DNA of 64,000 nucleotides from NCBI RefSeq assembly GCF_030814995.1, contig NZ_JAUSVX010000029.1:1-64000 (forward strand). The letters run 5' to 3'. The first letter of the stretch is position 1; every line of letters starts with the position of its first letter. The position numbers were made by a program, and so were the translations under genes. Below, in pieces: positions 16,273-24,274 of this stretch. This DNA comes from Labrys wisconsinensis. GTDB taxonomy: Bacteria; Pseudomonadota; Alphaproteobacteria; Rhizobiales; Labraceae. The notes beneath the pieces were generated by a model. It was not told the DNA's origin and ran no database searches. It was given only the letters and a program-made list of their open reading frames with translations.

Positions 16273-17238
16273 TCAGCCGCCGCGGGGGCCGCGCTCGGCC
16301 ACCCGGGCCTGGCGCTCGTAGACGGCGCCGATCCTGCGCTCGTAGTCGGGGTCGGCGAGCCGCACCTTGGCGGCGCGGTCGCCGCTGTTGGCCTTGGCCA
16401 CCAGCTCGCGGTGGGCGGCCTTCGCCTCGGCGTCGCCGACGCCGCCGGTGACGGTGCCCTGGTCGTAAGGCGGGCTGTCGGCCTGCTCCAGCGCCGGGCC
16501 GAGGATCAGGTTGATGAAGCCGGGCTGGTCGCCGAGATAGGTGCCGTCCTGCATGCGGGCATGCACCAGCGCCTCCCAGGCCTCGCCGCCGAGCTGACGG
16601 CTGCCGAAGGCCCGCGCCAGCTCCAGGGTGCGGCCATAGTCGCGGCCATGGGCCGCCCGCAGCTCCTTCTCCGTCTGGGCCGCGAAGGTCCGCGCCGCCA
16701 CGGCCTGGTCCTGCGTCCGGGCGATCTGGTCGTCCATGTACCACTGGGCCAGGTCCTTCACCTGGTCCTGCGACCAGTGCTTGGCATGGGCGAAGGTGGT
16801 GAAGGCCTCGAGATAGGCCTTGTCCGCCTCCGTCCAGTCCAGGCCCACCGGCGGGGCGATGTCATAGGCCTGCGGCGTATCGGGCACGCCGCGGGCCCGG
16901 CGCCACGCCGCCTTCTCCTCTTCGCCCGCATCCTCGGGGAGCGGCGCCCCGACGCCCCGGGAGAGCTGCGCCCGTGTCTCCTTCAGGGCACGGGCCACGG
17001 CCTTGACGCTGCCGAAGCGCTTCATCAGCCGGGCGAGGTCCTCGTCGCCCTCGGCCACCCGCTCGCGCCAGTCTTCGGGAAAGTCCGGTGCCGTCCGTTC
17101 GCCTTCGCCGGCGGGTGCGGCAGGCTGGTCCGGGATGCCGGCACCGTCGGCCGGCGGCGTGCCGGCGGCCAGCACGGGGCGTGCGGGGTCCGCTGCGTCC
17201 TGCGGATCGGTGGAGAGGGGCGCGGTGTCGTCAGCCAT
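16273..17238 (-). CDS. capsid scaffolding protein
   Basis: This 321-residue acidic protein has an Asp/Pro/Ala-rich N-terminus (MADDTAPLSTDPQDAADPA) and a long helical middle rich in Glu, Arg and Ala (ARTQDQAVAARTFAAQTEKE). The C-terminal half includes ALVHARMQDGTYLGDQPGF and DPDYERRIGAVYERQARVAE. Charged, helical, low-complexity proteins between portal and capsid are scaffolds, and DFPEDWRERVAEGDEDLA is a pattern common in podoviral scaffolds. Start 17238 overlaps the end of the 91-residue gene by 8 bases. A 190-bp gap with GC-rich hairpins separates it from the capsid gene. Confidence 0.7.
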   Translation of the reverse strand: MADDTAPLSTDPQDAADPARPVLAAGTPPADGAGIPDQPAAPAGEGERTAPDFPEDWRERVAEGDEDLARLMKRFGSVKAVARALKETRAQLSRGVGAPLPEDAGEEEKAAWRRARGVPDTPQAYDIAPPVGLDWTEADKAYLEAFTTFAHAKHWSQDQVKDLAQWYMDDQIARTQDQAVAARTFAAQTEKELRAAHGRDYGRTLELARAFGSRQLGGEAWEALVHARMQDGTYLGDQPGFINLILGPALEQADSPPYDQGTVTGGVGDAEAKAAHRELVAKANSGDRAAKVRLADPDYERRIGAVYERQARVAERGPRGG

Positions 17239-17506
17239 GGTCGACCTCTGGGAATTGCTCGATGGGCAGGCGGATGGCGCGGCGGATCTGCATGCCGACG
17301 AAGCGCCGTCCCTCGGCGAAGACCGTGGCGCGTTCGGCATCCGGCCCGCCGGGCACGTAGGAAATCTCGTCGATCAGGCACGCCTTCTGGCCGATCGCCG
17401 CGACGGCGAGGCGCTGCTGCTCGGGTGTGGCGGTGCCGGCGGCGACTGCGCGGATGGCAGCAGCCTCCGGCCGGGCGAACGCCGCGGCCGCGTGGGGATT
17501 GCTCAT
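17231..17506 (-). CDS. small portal-adjacent phage protein (Bbp19-like position)
   Basis: This 91-residue protein starts MSNPHAAAAFARPEAAAIRA and ends with a conserved-looking EGRRFVGMQIRRAIRLPIEQ. Short proteins with an R-x-F-V/I-x-x-Q/R-I segment sit between portal and scaffold in BPP-1-like podoviruses; I use that position as the main evidence. It is the first gene of the capsid-tail block, which is preceded by the promoter-like repeat at 17.84-17.90 kb. Its function is not known. Confidence 0.5.
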   Translation of the reverse strand: MSNPHAAAAFARPEAAAIRAVAAGTATPEQQRLAVAAIGQKACLIDEISYVPGGPDAERATVFAEGRRFVGMQIRRAIRLPIEQFPEVDHG

Positions 17507-17521
17507 GCAGGACCTTCTTTG

Positions 17522-17725
17522 ATGTGTTTCGTCCGCGACGGACCGGCGCTTGCCACTGGAAATCGCGCGGGCTTGGCCGTGGCGGCCAACGGCAGACGGC
17601 TCGTGGCGTTCGAGCCGGCCTGGATCGTCGCCTGCACCGCCGACATGGCGGTCTTCTACCGCGACGTGCCCGGCCTGCCGCCGTTCATCGAGGACGACGT
17701 CCAACGGTCCGGGTGGGGCTGGTGA
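17522..17725 (+). CDS. hypothetical 67-residue protein on the opposite strand to the phage genes
   Basis: The ATG at 17522 opens a frame with good G/C third-position bias from about codon 16 onward (LVAFEPAWIVACTADMAVFY, FIEDDVQRSGWGW at the end). I do not recognise it. It is divergent from the 91-residue phage gene and lies between that gene and the minus-strand promoter-like repeat, so transcripts from that promoter would run antisense through it. It may be a host gene remnant brought in with the neighbouring FlgC-like gene. Confidence 0.35.
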   Translation: MCFVRDGPALATGNRAGLAVAANGRRLVAFEPAWIVACTADMAVFYRDVPGLPPFIEDDVQRSGWGW

Positions 17726-17837
17726 AGCGCGGCATCGTCATGGGCGAGGCGCCGGCCGGATCGCCGTCTGCAACGGCCGCCATTCGGATGGCAACGTCTT
17801 GCCGATCTCGATCCGCCTCTGAGAAGCGGCGTCTCAG

Positions 17838-17900
17838 GCGCAACACCGCACAGTCAGATTTTGCCAACGGAGCCCGCCGGCGTCAACGAGGGGGGCGTTT
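17838..17900 (-). promoter_or_regulatory. promoter-like repeat, copy B, upstream of the capsid-tail block
   Basis: On the minus strand this shows TTGACG (complement of 17881-17886), a 17-bp spacer and CAAAAT (complement of 17858-17863). It matches copy A at 35947-36009 at 50 of 63 positions without gaps. The -35 flank, the -10 region and the segment after the probable start are conserved, while the 12-bp centre of the spacer varies. That conservation pattern is what a promoter with flanking binding sites would give. The first minus-strand phage gene begins about 330 bases downstream. Confidence 0.6.
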
Positions 17901-18020
17901 TTTCGCTTGGCGCGGCCGGGCTCGCCCTGGGCGCCGATCGTGAAAATCCGAGTGATTTTCGCAACGGCGCCGCAGGGATGCGGTGCGATCCTGTGGGTTG
18001 GACCTGTCAGCCGAGCCCGC

Positions 18021-18203
18021 ATGGCCGTCGCCCCCACCAGTTCCGCGTCCTCCACGTCCTTCGCCGCGGCCGATCGCCGGGTGATGAAGCAGCTGCGTGA
18101 AGATCGGCCATTGCCCGAGAAGGCGGCCAGGACCTATGCCGAGGCCGAGCGGCGGCCGGCTCCGGCGCCGGGCACCGGCCTCCTCGTCGACAAGCTCGTG
18201 TGA
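18021..18203 (+). CDS. hypothetical 60-residue protein upstream of the FlgC-like gene
   Basis: ATG at 18021, stop at 18203, seven bases before the GTG of the FlgC-like gene, so the two form an operon. The sequence (MAVAPTSSASSTSFAAADRR, then KQLREDRPLPEKAARTYAEA) is helical, charged and Ala/Pro rich, with no membrane segment. I do not recognise a family. It could be a small host protein co-expressed with the rod-like protein. Confidence 0.45.
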   Translation: MAVAPTSSASSTSFAAADRRVMKQLREDRPLPEKAARTYAEAERRPAPAPGTGLLVDKLV

Positions 18204-18210
18204 GGCCGCC

Positions 18211-18603
18211 GTGATATCAGCGCTTTCGATCGCCACCTCCGGCATGCTCGCGGCCGACGACCGGCTGCAGGCCTCGGCGAGCAATGTCGCCAACATGCTC
18301 GATGCGGGACCCCTGGATGACGGAACGGGGGCGTCGGGCACCTATCGGCCGCTGCGGGTCGAGCAGAGCGAAGCGCCGGGCGGCGGCGTCGCGGTCCGAG
18401 TCCAGGCCCGCGAAAGCTCTCTTGCAGCCGATGCGCCGGACGATCCGGCGACGAATGCCGAGGGGCTGGTGGCTTTCCCTGATGTCGACCTCGTTCGGGA
18501 GAGCGTCGACCAGGCCGGCGCACGCCTCGAATTCGCCGCCAATCTCGCCGTCGTCCAGGCCGGGTCGCAACTGGCGACCAAGCTGCTGGATGCCGTCGCC
18601 TAA
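18211..18603 (+). CDS. FlgC-like flagellar basal-body rod family protein, stand-alone
   Basis: This 130-residue protein has the two ends of the flagellar rod family. The N-terminus is ISALSIATSGMLAADDRLQA followed by SASNVANM, the conserved rod helix with the SN-x-AN motif. The C-terminus contains GLVAFPDVDLVRESVDQAGA and ends NLAVVQAGSQLATKLLDAVA. The middle has APGGGVAVRV, as in FlgC. It starts with GTG at 18211. True FlgC lies in a flagellar cluster, but none is near, and Hyphomicrobiales often have lone FlgC-like genes. It is on the plus strand between phage portal and scaffold blocks, an odd place for it. Its function outside the flagellum is unknown. Confidence 0.75.
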   Translation: MISALSIATSGMLAADDRLQASASNVANMLDAGPLDDGTGASGTYRPLRVEQSEAPGGGVAVRVQARESSLAADAPDDPATNAEGLVAFPDVDLVRESVDQAGARLEFAANLAVVQAGSQLATKLLDAVA

Positions 18604-18675
18604 GCAGCTCCTCGCAGTTTCAGCCGCGACTTGATCTTGCATCTTCCTTGCAGAATCAATGCTGCTCGGACTGCT

Positions 18676-18778
18676 AAAGCGTTTTGCGATTTGGCAGACT
18701 CGCCAAGCATCGCAAAGACGCGTCGAAACAAAGAGTTAGAGCAAAGAAGCGTTTCCGTCCAAACGCGCTTTGCTCGAG
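18676..18778. repeat. palindromic intergenic repeat, copy 1
   Basis: Two imperfect hairpins lie in tandem, separated by AACAAAGAGTTAGAG. The second pairs GAGCAAAGAAGCGTTT with AAACGCGCTTTGCTC (18739-18775). The same AACAA(A/G)GAG(T/A)TAGAG spacer followed by a hairpin recurs at 36937-36985. Such elements are common between genes in Hyphomicrobiales. The TTA that ends the portal frame (18736-18738) lies inside this repeat. Confidence 0.55.
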
Positions 18779-20478
18779 GTGTAAGCAGGTTCGGGAGAAC
18801 CTGCTTGGTCGGTCGGGCCCTCCGCCCCGAAGGCACCCTGCAGCGCCTCCGCGGCCCTGGCGGTGGAGCTGGCGGCATCCGCCACCTGCTTGACGCCGCC
18901 GGCGGCCGCGACCACCTGCGAGAGCTGGTCGGCCATGTCGGGCTGTGTCGCGACGTCGTCGGCGGCGTCGTCGGGGTCGTTCCACCAGCTCGCCGGCGTC
19001 GTCGCCATGCCGGCGTCGCGGAACATCTCGATCACGTTGATCTGCCGGCCGGACTGGAGCTGCTGGGCCTGCTCCATCTGCGCCGCCACGCCGAGCAGCG
19101 CGCCGAGTCCTTGCATCTTCGTCGCCTTCTGTGCCTCGATCGCCTCCTGCAGCGGGTTGGAGAACTGGAACTCGACGTCGGCGCCGCGCAGCTCCTCCGG
19201 GACGTCGTCCGGCGGACCGAAGGCGCCGAGCGCCATCAGCTCGGCGAAGGAGGCGTCGAGCACCGGCTGGGTGTATTCGGTCTCCAGCGGCTCGAACAGC
19301 GGGATGGCGGCGCGGATATATTCCTCCACCAGCCGGGCCGTCTCGTAGGCCGTCTTGCCGGTCTGCGGCAGGGTGAGCTTGTTGAGGTAGAAGGCATCGG
19401 CGATGGCGCTGCGCACATTGGCGAGCATCGCCTCGCCGAAGCCGGGATCGCCGCCGAGGTCGAGCGTGCGCAGTGCCGGGCCGAGCCGCTCGTCATAGAC
19501 CTTGTCGACCCAGGTGGTGCCGCCGGCGAAGATGTTGACGTCGGAGAGCACGGCGCCCTTGGTGGCGATGGTCGGCGGATCGATACGCTTCTCGCCAGCC
19601 TCCATCAGGATCATCGCCAGCTTCTGGATCATGCGTGCGTCGGGCAGCGCCACGATCGTCGCCGGGCTCAGGGCATAGGGCGAACCCGACAGCGTCTGCC
19701 AGCGCGGGATGACGTAGCGCTTCGAGCGCACGCCCTCGACCCGCAGCAGTCCCTCCGGCTCCTTCAGCACATAGGCCGAGGCCCAGGGCTGGCGCAGCTT
19801 GCGGTCGGAATAGTTCTGCCATTGCTCGCTCGGCATGACGACGTGGAGCACGTCGAATTCGGTGTCCTCCCGGTCGGCGTCCTCGGCGCAGTCGCGCACC
19901 CGCTGCGGCAGCTCGTTGCCGGGATGCCGGGCGAGCTGGCGGGCTGTCATCCGGTCCTTGCGCACGACCGGTGAGGGGAAGCCGTGCTCGTCCTCGCTCC
20001 AGGCCACGTTGGCCAGATGCCAGTTGCGGTAGATCAGCGAGTCCCGGTCGTGCGTCGGCTCGCAGGTGAGCACGCCGTTGCCGAAGGCCGCGTAGTCGTG
20101 ATCGGTTTCCTTCATGGCGCGCACGAAGCGGGTGCGGGCGTCGTAGAAGACGCGGCGCATCACGCCGGCACTGCCCTCGAGCCAGGTCCGGCCATGGGCC
20201 GAGAGGTGGTCGACCCCGACCGCCCGGATGGAGAACCAGTCCTGGCCGCGCGGCCGCAGCATGGCCGAGAAGGCATTGCCGAGGTCGCGCCGAGCCCGCA
20301 CCGTGTAGCTGTCGAACAGATGCGCCGCCAGGTCCTCGCCGATGCAGTGCTGGCGGGTGAAGGTGGCGCGCTCGGGAAAGAACAGGTCGGCGATGTCCTG
20401 GTTGAGGCGGTCGAACGCGGCTTTCTGCGCGAACAGCCGGTCGGACAGCTTCAGCAGCGCCTTGACGGTCTGGGACAA
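18736..20478 (-). CDS. phage portal (head-to-tail connecting) protein
   Basis: This 580-residue protein matches the podoviral head-tail connector family. The N-terminus is LSQTVKALLKLSDRLFAQKA with DLFFPERATFT. The middle has FGNGVLTCEP, WHLANVAWSEDEHGFPS and EFDVLHVVMPS, and the stem/wing part has YVIPRWQTLSGSPYALSPAT, a family hallmark, followed by VEEYIRAAIPLFEPLETEYT. The start is taken as TTG at 20478, with GGAG eight bases upstream, since no ATG fits the family N-terminus. About 24 C-terminal codons fall in intergenic repeats and a hairpin, so the natural 3' end was probably replaced. It is isolated from both the terminase and scaffold genes by non-phage DNA. Confidence 0.85.
   Translation of the reverse strand: MSQTVKALLKLSDRLFAQKAAFDRLNQDIADLFFPERATFTRQHCIGEDLAAHLFDSYTVRARRDLGNAFSAMLRPRGQDWFSIRAVGVDHLSAHGRTWLEGSAGVMRRVFYDARTRFVRAMKETDHDYAAFGNGVLTCEPTHDRDSLIYRNWHLANVAWSEDEHGFPSPVVRKDRMTARQLARHPGNELPQRVRDCAEDADREDTEFDVLHVVMPSEQWQNYSDRKLRQPWASAYVLKEPEGLLRVEGVRSKRYVIPRWQTLSGSPYALSPATIVALPDARMIQKLAMILMEAGEKRIDPPTIATKGAVLSDVNIFAGGTTWVDKVYDERLGPALRTLDLGGDPGFGEAMLANVRSAIADAFYLNKLTLPQTGKTAYETARLVEEYIRAAIPLFEPLETEYTQPVLDASFAELMALGAFGPPDDVPEELRGADVEFQFSNPLQEAIEAQKATKMQGLGALLGVAAQMEQAQQLQSGRQINVIEMFRDAGMATTPASWWNDPDDAADDVATQPDMADQLSQVVAAAGGVKQVADAASSTARAAEALQGAFGAEGPTDQAGSPEPAYTSSKARLDGNASLL
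18783..18806. terminator. 10-bp stem-loop, copy 1
   Basis: AAGCAGGTTC and GAACCTGCTT pair perfectly around a GGGA loop. It lies inside the last codons of the portal frame. The same palindrome, with the complementary loop, occurs at 50459-50481 between convergent genes. It probably acts as a terminator at the end of the FlgC-like gene and portal transcripts. Confidence 0.5.
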
Positions 20479-20550
20479 GTCTCGATCTCCGATGTGAGGG
20501 GGAAGGGCCGGCTTCGCGGCCCGGACACGGCCTTGTGATCGGACGTGAAG

Positions 20551-20574
20551 GCGGCCCGGCTTAGCCCGGGCCGC
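20551..20574. terminator. 9-bp stem-loop upstream of the portal gene
   Basis: GCGGCCCGG pairs perfectly with CCGGGCCGC around a 6-nt loop. It lies between the portal start and the divergent hydrolase gene. A minus-strand transcript coming from the 13-kb host block would meet it before the portal, so portal expression may be insulated from upstream transcription. Confidence 0.4.
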
Positions 20575-20656
20575 GGCAGTCGCTAGGGTCGCGGCCTCAT
20601 CCGGGGGCGGCCGGCGGGCGGTCGCATCGTCCGGTGCCATGCTCCGGGACCACGCC

Positions 20657-21430
20657 ATGCCGACACGCCGCGACGCCCTCCTGACCCTGTCCGGATTCGC
20701 CGCCTGCACCCTGCTTCCGGGATTTGCGATGCCCGATGCCCTGGCCGCGACCGCCGCGCTCCGGGGGGACACGATCCCCACCGCGGCTGGCGACGTCGTC
20801 ATCCACCCCGTCAACCATGCCAGCCTGTTCCTCGGCTTCAAGGACCAGGTGATCGCGATCGATCCCGTCGGCGGCGGCGCGCGCTATGCCGGGCTGCCGA
20901 AGCCGACGGCGATCCTGCTCACCCACGCCCATCCCGATCATTTCGACCTGCCGACGCTGGAGGCCCTCGGCGTGGCCGAGCTCGGCCTCACCGGCCCCAA
21001 GGTGGTGCTCGACGGGCTGCCGGACGGGCTGAGGGCCAAGGCGCGGCTCGCGGCCAACGGCGACAGCGGCGAGATCGCCGGCGTGGCGTTCACGGCCGTC
21101 CCGGCCTACAACACCACGCCGGATCGCCTGAAATATCACCCCAAGGGCGTCGGCAACGGCTATGTCATCAGCTTCGGCGACAAGAAGATCTATATCGCCG
21201 GCGACACCGAGGACATTCCGGAGATGCGGGCGCTCACGGGCATCGAGGTCGCCTTCCTGCCGATGAACCTGCCCTACACCATGACCGAGGAGCAGGCCGC
21301 GAGCGCGGTCGAGGCGTTCCGGCCGCGCATCGTCTACCCCTATCACTACAAGGGCAGCGATCCGAAGAAGTTCGCGGCGCTGGTCGGCGACGCCGCGCAG
21401 GTCCGCCTGCTCGACTGGTACGCCTCCTGA
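20657..21430 (+). CDS. exported metallo-beta-lactamase-fold hydrolase
   Basis: This 257-residue protein has a twin-arginine-type leader (TRRDALLTLSGF) with likely cleavage after ALA near residue 30. The metal site motif THAHPDHFD (H90, H92, D94, H95) is intact, and IYIAGDTED supplies the bridging Asp. The fold resembles the UlaG-like, L-ascorbate-6-phosphate lactonase type of MBL enzymes common as Tat substrates; the substrate is unknown. An ATG at 20639 is possible but would add residues before the Tat motif. It is followed after 11 bases by the phosphatase gene, so the two are co-transcribed. It begins the host block between portal and terminase. Confidence 0.75.
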   Translation: MPTRRDALLTLSGFAACTLLPGFAMPDALAATAALRGDTIPTAAGDVVIHPVNHASLFLGFKDQVIAIDPVGGGARYAGLPKPTAILLTHAHPDHFDLPTLEALGVAELGLTGPKVVLDGLPDGLRAKARLAANGDSGEIAGVAFTAVPAYNTTPDRLKYHPKGVGNGYVISFGDKKIYIAGDTEDIPEMRALTGIEVAFLPMNLPYTMTEEQAASAVEAFRPRIVYPYHYKGSDPKKFAALVGDAAQVRLLDWYAS

Positions 21431-21441
21431 GGCCGGGGACG

Positions 21442-21768
21442 GTGAAGCGCGTCCTGTTCGTCTGCAGCCAGAACCGGCTGCGCAGTCCGACCGCCGAGCA
21501 GATCTTCTCGCAGCGGCCGGATCTGGAGGTGGAGTCGGCGGGGACGAACCACGATGCCGACACGCCGCTCACGGCGGAGCTGGTGGCGTGGGCCGACCTG
21601 ATCTTCGTCATGGAAAGGGCGCATCGCGACAAGCTGCAGCGGCGGTTCCAGCGCTCGCTGAAAGGCAAGCGCGTGATCTGCCTGGATATCCCCGACGACT
21701 ACGAGTTCATGGATCCCGGCCTGGTCCGCCTGCTCGAGGCGAAGGTGTCGCGCCATCTGCCGGGATAG
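21442..21768 (+). CDS. low-molecular-weight protein-tyrosine-phosphatase-like protein
   Basis: This 108-residue protein starts with GTG at 21442, 11 bases after the hydrolase stop. It has the phosphate loop CSQNRLRS (C8, R14) followed by PTAE, in the C-x5-R form of LMW phosphatases and arsenate-reductase-like proteins. A candidate general acid is in DIPDDYEFMDP. It is shorter than classic LMW-PTPs (about 150), matching the compact subfamily often annotated as protein tyrosine phosphatase. Substrate unknown. Confidence 0.75.
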   Translation: MKRVLFVCSQNRLRSPTAEQIFSQRPDLEVESAGTNHDADTPLTAELVAWADLIFVMERAHRDKLQRRFQRSLKGKRVICLDIPDDYEFMDPGLVRLLEAKVSRHLPG

Positions 21769-21853
21769 ATGCGGTCTTCGGAAAGCCTTTCTCTCCGAAG
21801 GGGGCCACGGGGCCGGGACGGCGATCACCGCTTCCGCTCCGGCCGCTGCCCCA

Positions 21854-22228
21854 TCAGGCCGAAGGCCCCGGCGCCAGCGCCACCTCGATCCGGTCGCCGA
21901 TGCGCCGGATGCGCAGCACCGGCTGTGCTTCGCCCGCCGCGAACGGCACCGAGATCAGCTGCGACTGTCCGGGCGCCAGCACGGCGGCGAAGCGCACCAC
22001 CAGTCGCTGCTGCACCGCGTCCCCGGGTCCGGCATCGACCGTCGTCACCACGTGCCAGCCGTCCGGAGCGCTCACCCAATAGGTGATCGCCCTGGCGCCG
22101 GCGCCGAGCTCGGTGGTCACCCCCTGGCCTTCGCGCAGAGGGACGGAGGGGTCGGCGGCCCGGACCGGGGCCGCGATCAGCAGCGCGGCCAGACCGGCGG
22201 CGAGGCTGCTCTTCAGCATCGTGCTCAT
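21854..22228 (-). CDS. secreted hypothetical protein
   Basis: This 124-residue protein has a clear signal peptide (MLKSSLAAGLAALLIAAPVRA, cut before ADPSVPL). The mature part is a compact beta-rich domain of about 100 residues (ELGAGARAITYWVSAPDGWH, RLVVRFAAVLAPGQSQLISV), without cysteines. The style is that of small exported Hyphomicrobiales proteins of unknown function. It is the second gene after the SDR gene on the minus strand; the stop of the SDR and the start here are a base apart, so they form an operon. Confidence 0.6.
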   Translation of the reverse strand: MSTMLKSSLAAGLAALLIAAPVRAADPSVPLREGQGVTTELGAGARAITYWVSAPDGWHVVTTVDAGPGDAVQQRLVVRFAAVLAPGQSQLISVPFAAGEAQPVLRIRRIGDRIEVALAPGPSA

Positions 22229-22229
22229 C

Positions 22230-23051
22230 TCAATCTCCTGTGGTCACGAGCCGTCCGACCCCGTAGCGCGCGGCCGGCTTGGCATTCGAGAGACGGCCGG
22301 CCATGGTGCGGCGGGCCGCCTCGTACACATCCCACTCCGTCTTGTCGGGCAGGGAGGGGATGGTGACGATCTCGCCCTGATCGAGGCCCGCCAGCGCCGC
22401 ATCGACCAGATCCTCGGCCGACATGACGATTTCCGCCGGCAGGTTGTGCACCGGCAGGCCGGCCACGTCCCAGAACTCCGTCGCGGTGGCGCCGGGCAGC
22501 ACCGCCTGGATGCGCACGCCCTTGCCGGCGAGCTCGTGGTGCAGGGACTGGCTGAAAGCCAGCACGAAGGCCTTGCTGGCGCCGTAGACGCCGTTCAGCG
22601 TCTCGGGGGAGATCGCCACGATCGAGGCGATGTTGATGATCGTGCCGGCTCCCCGCGCCGCAAAGCCCGGCGCCGCCGCATAGGTCAGCCGCGTCAGCGC
22701 GCCGACATTGAGGCGGATCAGCGCGTCCATCGCCTCCACGTCCGACCCGAGGAGCGGCGCCGTCGCGCCGACGCCGGCATTGTTCACCAGCACGGTGATG
22801 CCCGCATCCCCGCGCAGCCGTTCCTCGATCGTGGCGAGGTCGGCCTTGTCGTCGAGGTCGGCTGCGATGGTCTCGATGCTCCGGTCCGTCGCGGCGCGGA
22901 GGCGCTGGGCCAGGGCCGCGAGCCGGTCGCGGCGGCGCGCGACCAGCACCAGGTCGTGGCCGCGCCGGGCCAGGCGGTCGGCATAGACGGCGCCGATGCC
23001 GGAGGAGGCGCCGGTGATCAGGGCTCTGCCCTTGTTTTGTGGAGTGCTCAT
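22230..23051 (-). CDS. short-chain dehydrogenase/reductase
   Basis: This 273-residue classical SDR has the cofactor motif TGASSGIG near residue 14, VLVNNAGVG, the catalytic serine region INIASIVAIS and the YGASK catalytic pair near residue 155. ARRRDRL after strand 2 suggests NADP(H) preference. The C-terminal extension of about 40 residues is longer than in minimal SDRs. It is divergent from a GlxA-type regulator 118 bases away, which probably controls it. Substrate not predictable. Confidence 0.85.
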   Translation of the reverse strand: MSTPQNKGRALITGASSGIGAVYADRLARRGHDLVLVARRRDRLAALAQRLRAATDRSIETIAADLDDKADLATIEERLRGDAGITVLVNNAGVGATAPLLGSDVEAMDALIRLNVGALTRLTYAAAPGFAARGAGTIINIASIVAISPETLNGVYGASKAFVLAFSQSLHHELAGKGVRIQAVLPGATATEFWDVAGLPVHNLPAEIVMSAEDLVDAALAGLDQGEIVTIPSLPDKTEWDVYEAARRTMAGRLSNAKPAARYGVGRLVTTGD

Positions 23052-23168
23052 CTCTCGTCTCTTCGTGATGCCGGCGGGTTGGCCGTCTCATGCACGAGAT
23101 GTAGGCTTGCAAGTCGATGTCTCAAATGACATATATCCGGCGTTTTAGGACATCTTGCGGAGGCGACC

Positions 23169-24113
23169 ATGCGGCGCATCGGGTTCGTCGCGTTCCCGGG
23201 CTATCAGGTGATGAGCTTTGCCGTCATCACGGTCTTCGAATATGCCAACTTGGCTGCCGGCGAGCCGGTCTACGACGTCCGTCTCCTGTCCGAGACGGGC
23301 GAGTCGGTGCGGACGTCGATCGGCATCCGCGTGGACACCGCGCCGCTCGACGACTCGGAATACGACACGCTGATCGTCGGCGGCGGCGCCGAGATCGAGC
23401 CCTCGACGCCGGGGCTCCTCACCTTTCTGCGCCGTGCGCCGGAGCGCTGCCGGCGGGTGGCGGCCACATGTACCGGGGCTTTCATTCTCGCCGAGGCTGG
23501 TCTCCTGGATGGCCGCCGCGCCACGACCCATTGGGCACATGCGCGCGCGCTGCAGGCGCGCTTCCCGAAGGTGAAGGTGGACGAGGATCGCATCTTCATC
23601 GCCGATGGTCCGGTGTGGACCTCGGCCGGGATGACCGCCGGCATCGACCTGGCGCTGGCCATGGTCGAGCAGGACCTTGGCATCGAGACCGCCCGGGCGG
23701 TGGCGCGCAAGCTGGTGGTCTATCACCGCCGCGCCGGCGGCCAGTCGCAGTTCTCGGCGTTGCTGGAGCTTGAGCCGAAATCGGACCGGATCCAGACGGC
23801 CCTGGCCTATGCCAGGCGCCATCTCGACACGCCGCTGACGGTCAATGCGCTCGCCGAGGCAGCGCATCTCAGCCCGCGCCAGTTCAGTCGGGCCTTCCAT
23901 GCCGAGACCGGCCAGTCTCCCGCCAAGGCGGTGGAGCATCTGCGTGTCGAGGCGGCCCGGCTGATGATGGAGGAGGGCCGCCATCCCATCGACGACGTCG
24001 CCCGCCAGACCGGCTTCGCCGACCCCGACCGCATGCGCCGCGCCTTCCTGCGCGCCTTCGGCCAGCCACCCCAGGTGATCCGCCGCAACGCCCGCGCCGA
24101 GGCCAGGGTGTGA
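23169..24113 (+). CDS. GlxA-family transcriptional regulator (DJ-1/PfpI plus AraC HTH)
   Basis: This 314-residue protein joins an N-terminal class-I glutaminase-like domain (IGFVAFPGYQVMSFAVI, RVAATCTGAFILAEAGLLDG, TTHWAHARALQARFP) to a C-terminal AraC DNA-binding domain (ALAEAAHLSPRQFSRAFHAE, DVARQTGFADPDRMRRAFLR). The Cys in ATCTGAF is the usual nucleophile-elbow position. Such regulators often activate a neighbouring oxidoreductase; the SDR gene is divergent at 118 bp and is the likely target. The ligand is unknown. Confidence 0.85.
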   Translation: MRRIGFVAFPGYQVMSFAVITVFEYANLAAGEPVYDVRLLSETGESVRTSIGIRVDTAPLDDSEYDTLIVGGGAEIEPSTPGLLTFLRRAPERCRRVAATCTGAFILAEAGLLDGRRATTHWAHARALQARFPKVKVDEDRIFIADGPVWTSAGMTAGIDLALAMVEQDLGIETARAVARKLVVYHRRAGGQSQFSALLELEPKSDRIQTALAYARRHLDTPLTVNALAEAAHLSPRQFSRAFHAETGQSPAKAVEHLRVEAARLMMEEGRHPIDDVARQTGFADPDRMRRAFLRAFGQPPQVIRRNARAEARV

Positions 24114-24274
24114 GGCGGGCTGAGACAGCAGGCGAAGAAGGTGGGGTAGCAGGCGGCTTGGGCGGTGCCTGGTGAATATCGCCTGGCGACGTTCGGTTGC
24201 AATTTATTAGCCTGCACTTATCGGTCGCGCGTACCTCTCGTCACGCTGCGGCCTGTGCGCTATCGATGCTCACT

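Noticed and set aside
17685-17867. Minus-strand 60-codon frame beginning with the same MAKSD peptide as at 35976
   Set aside because: The shared peptide comes from the shared promoter repeat; both frames start in the -10 region and diverge at once after it.
3448-20478. Diversity-generating retroelement, as in BPP-1-like phages
   Set aside because: No reverse transcriptase frame and no template/variable repeat pair near the tail-tip genes were seen.
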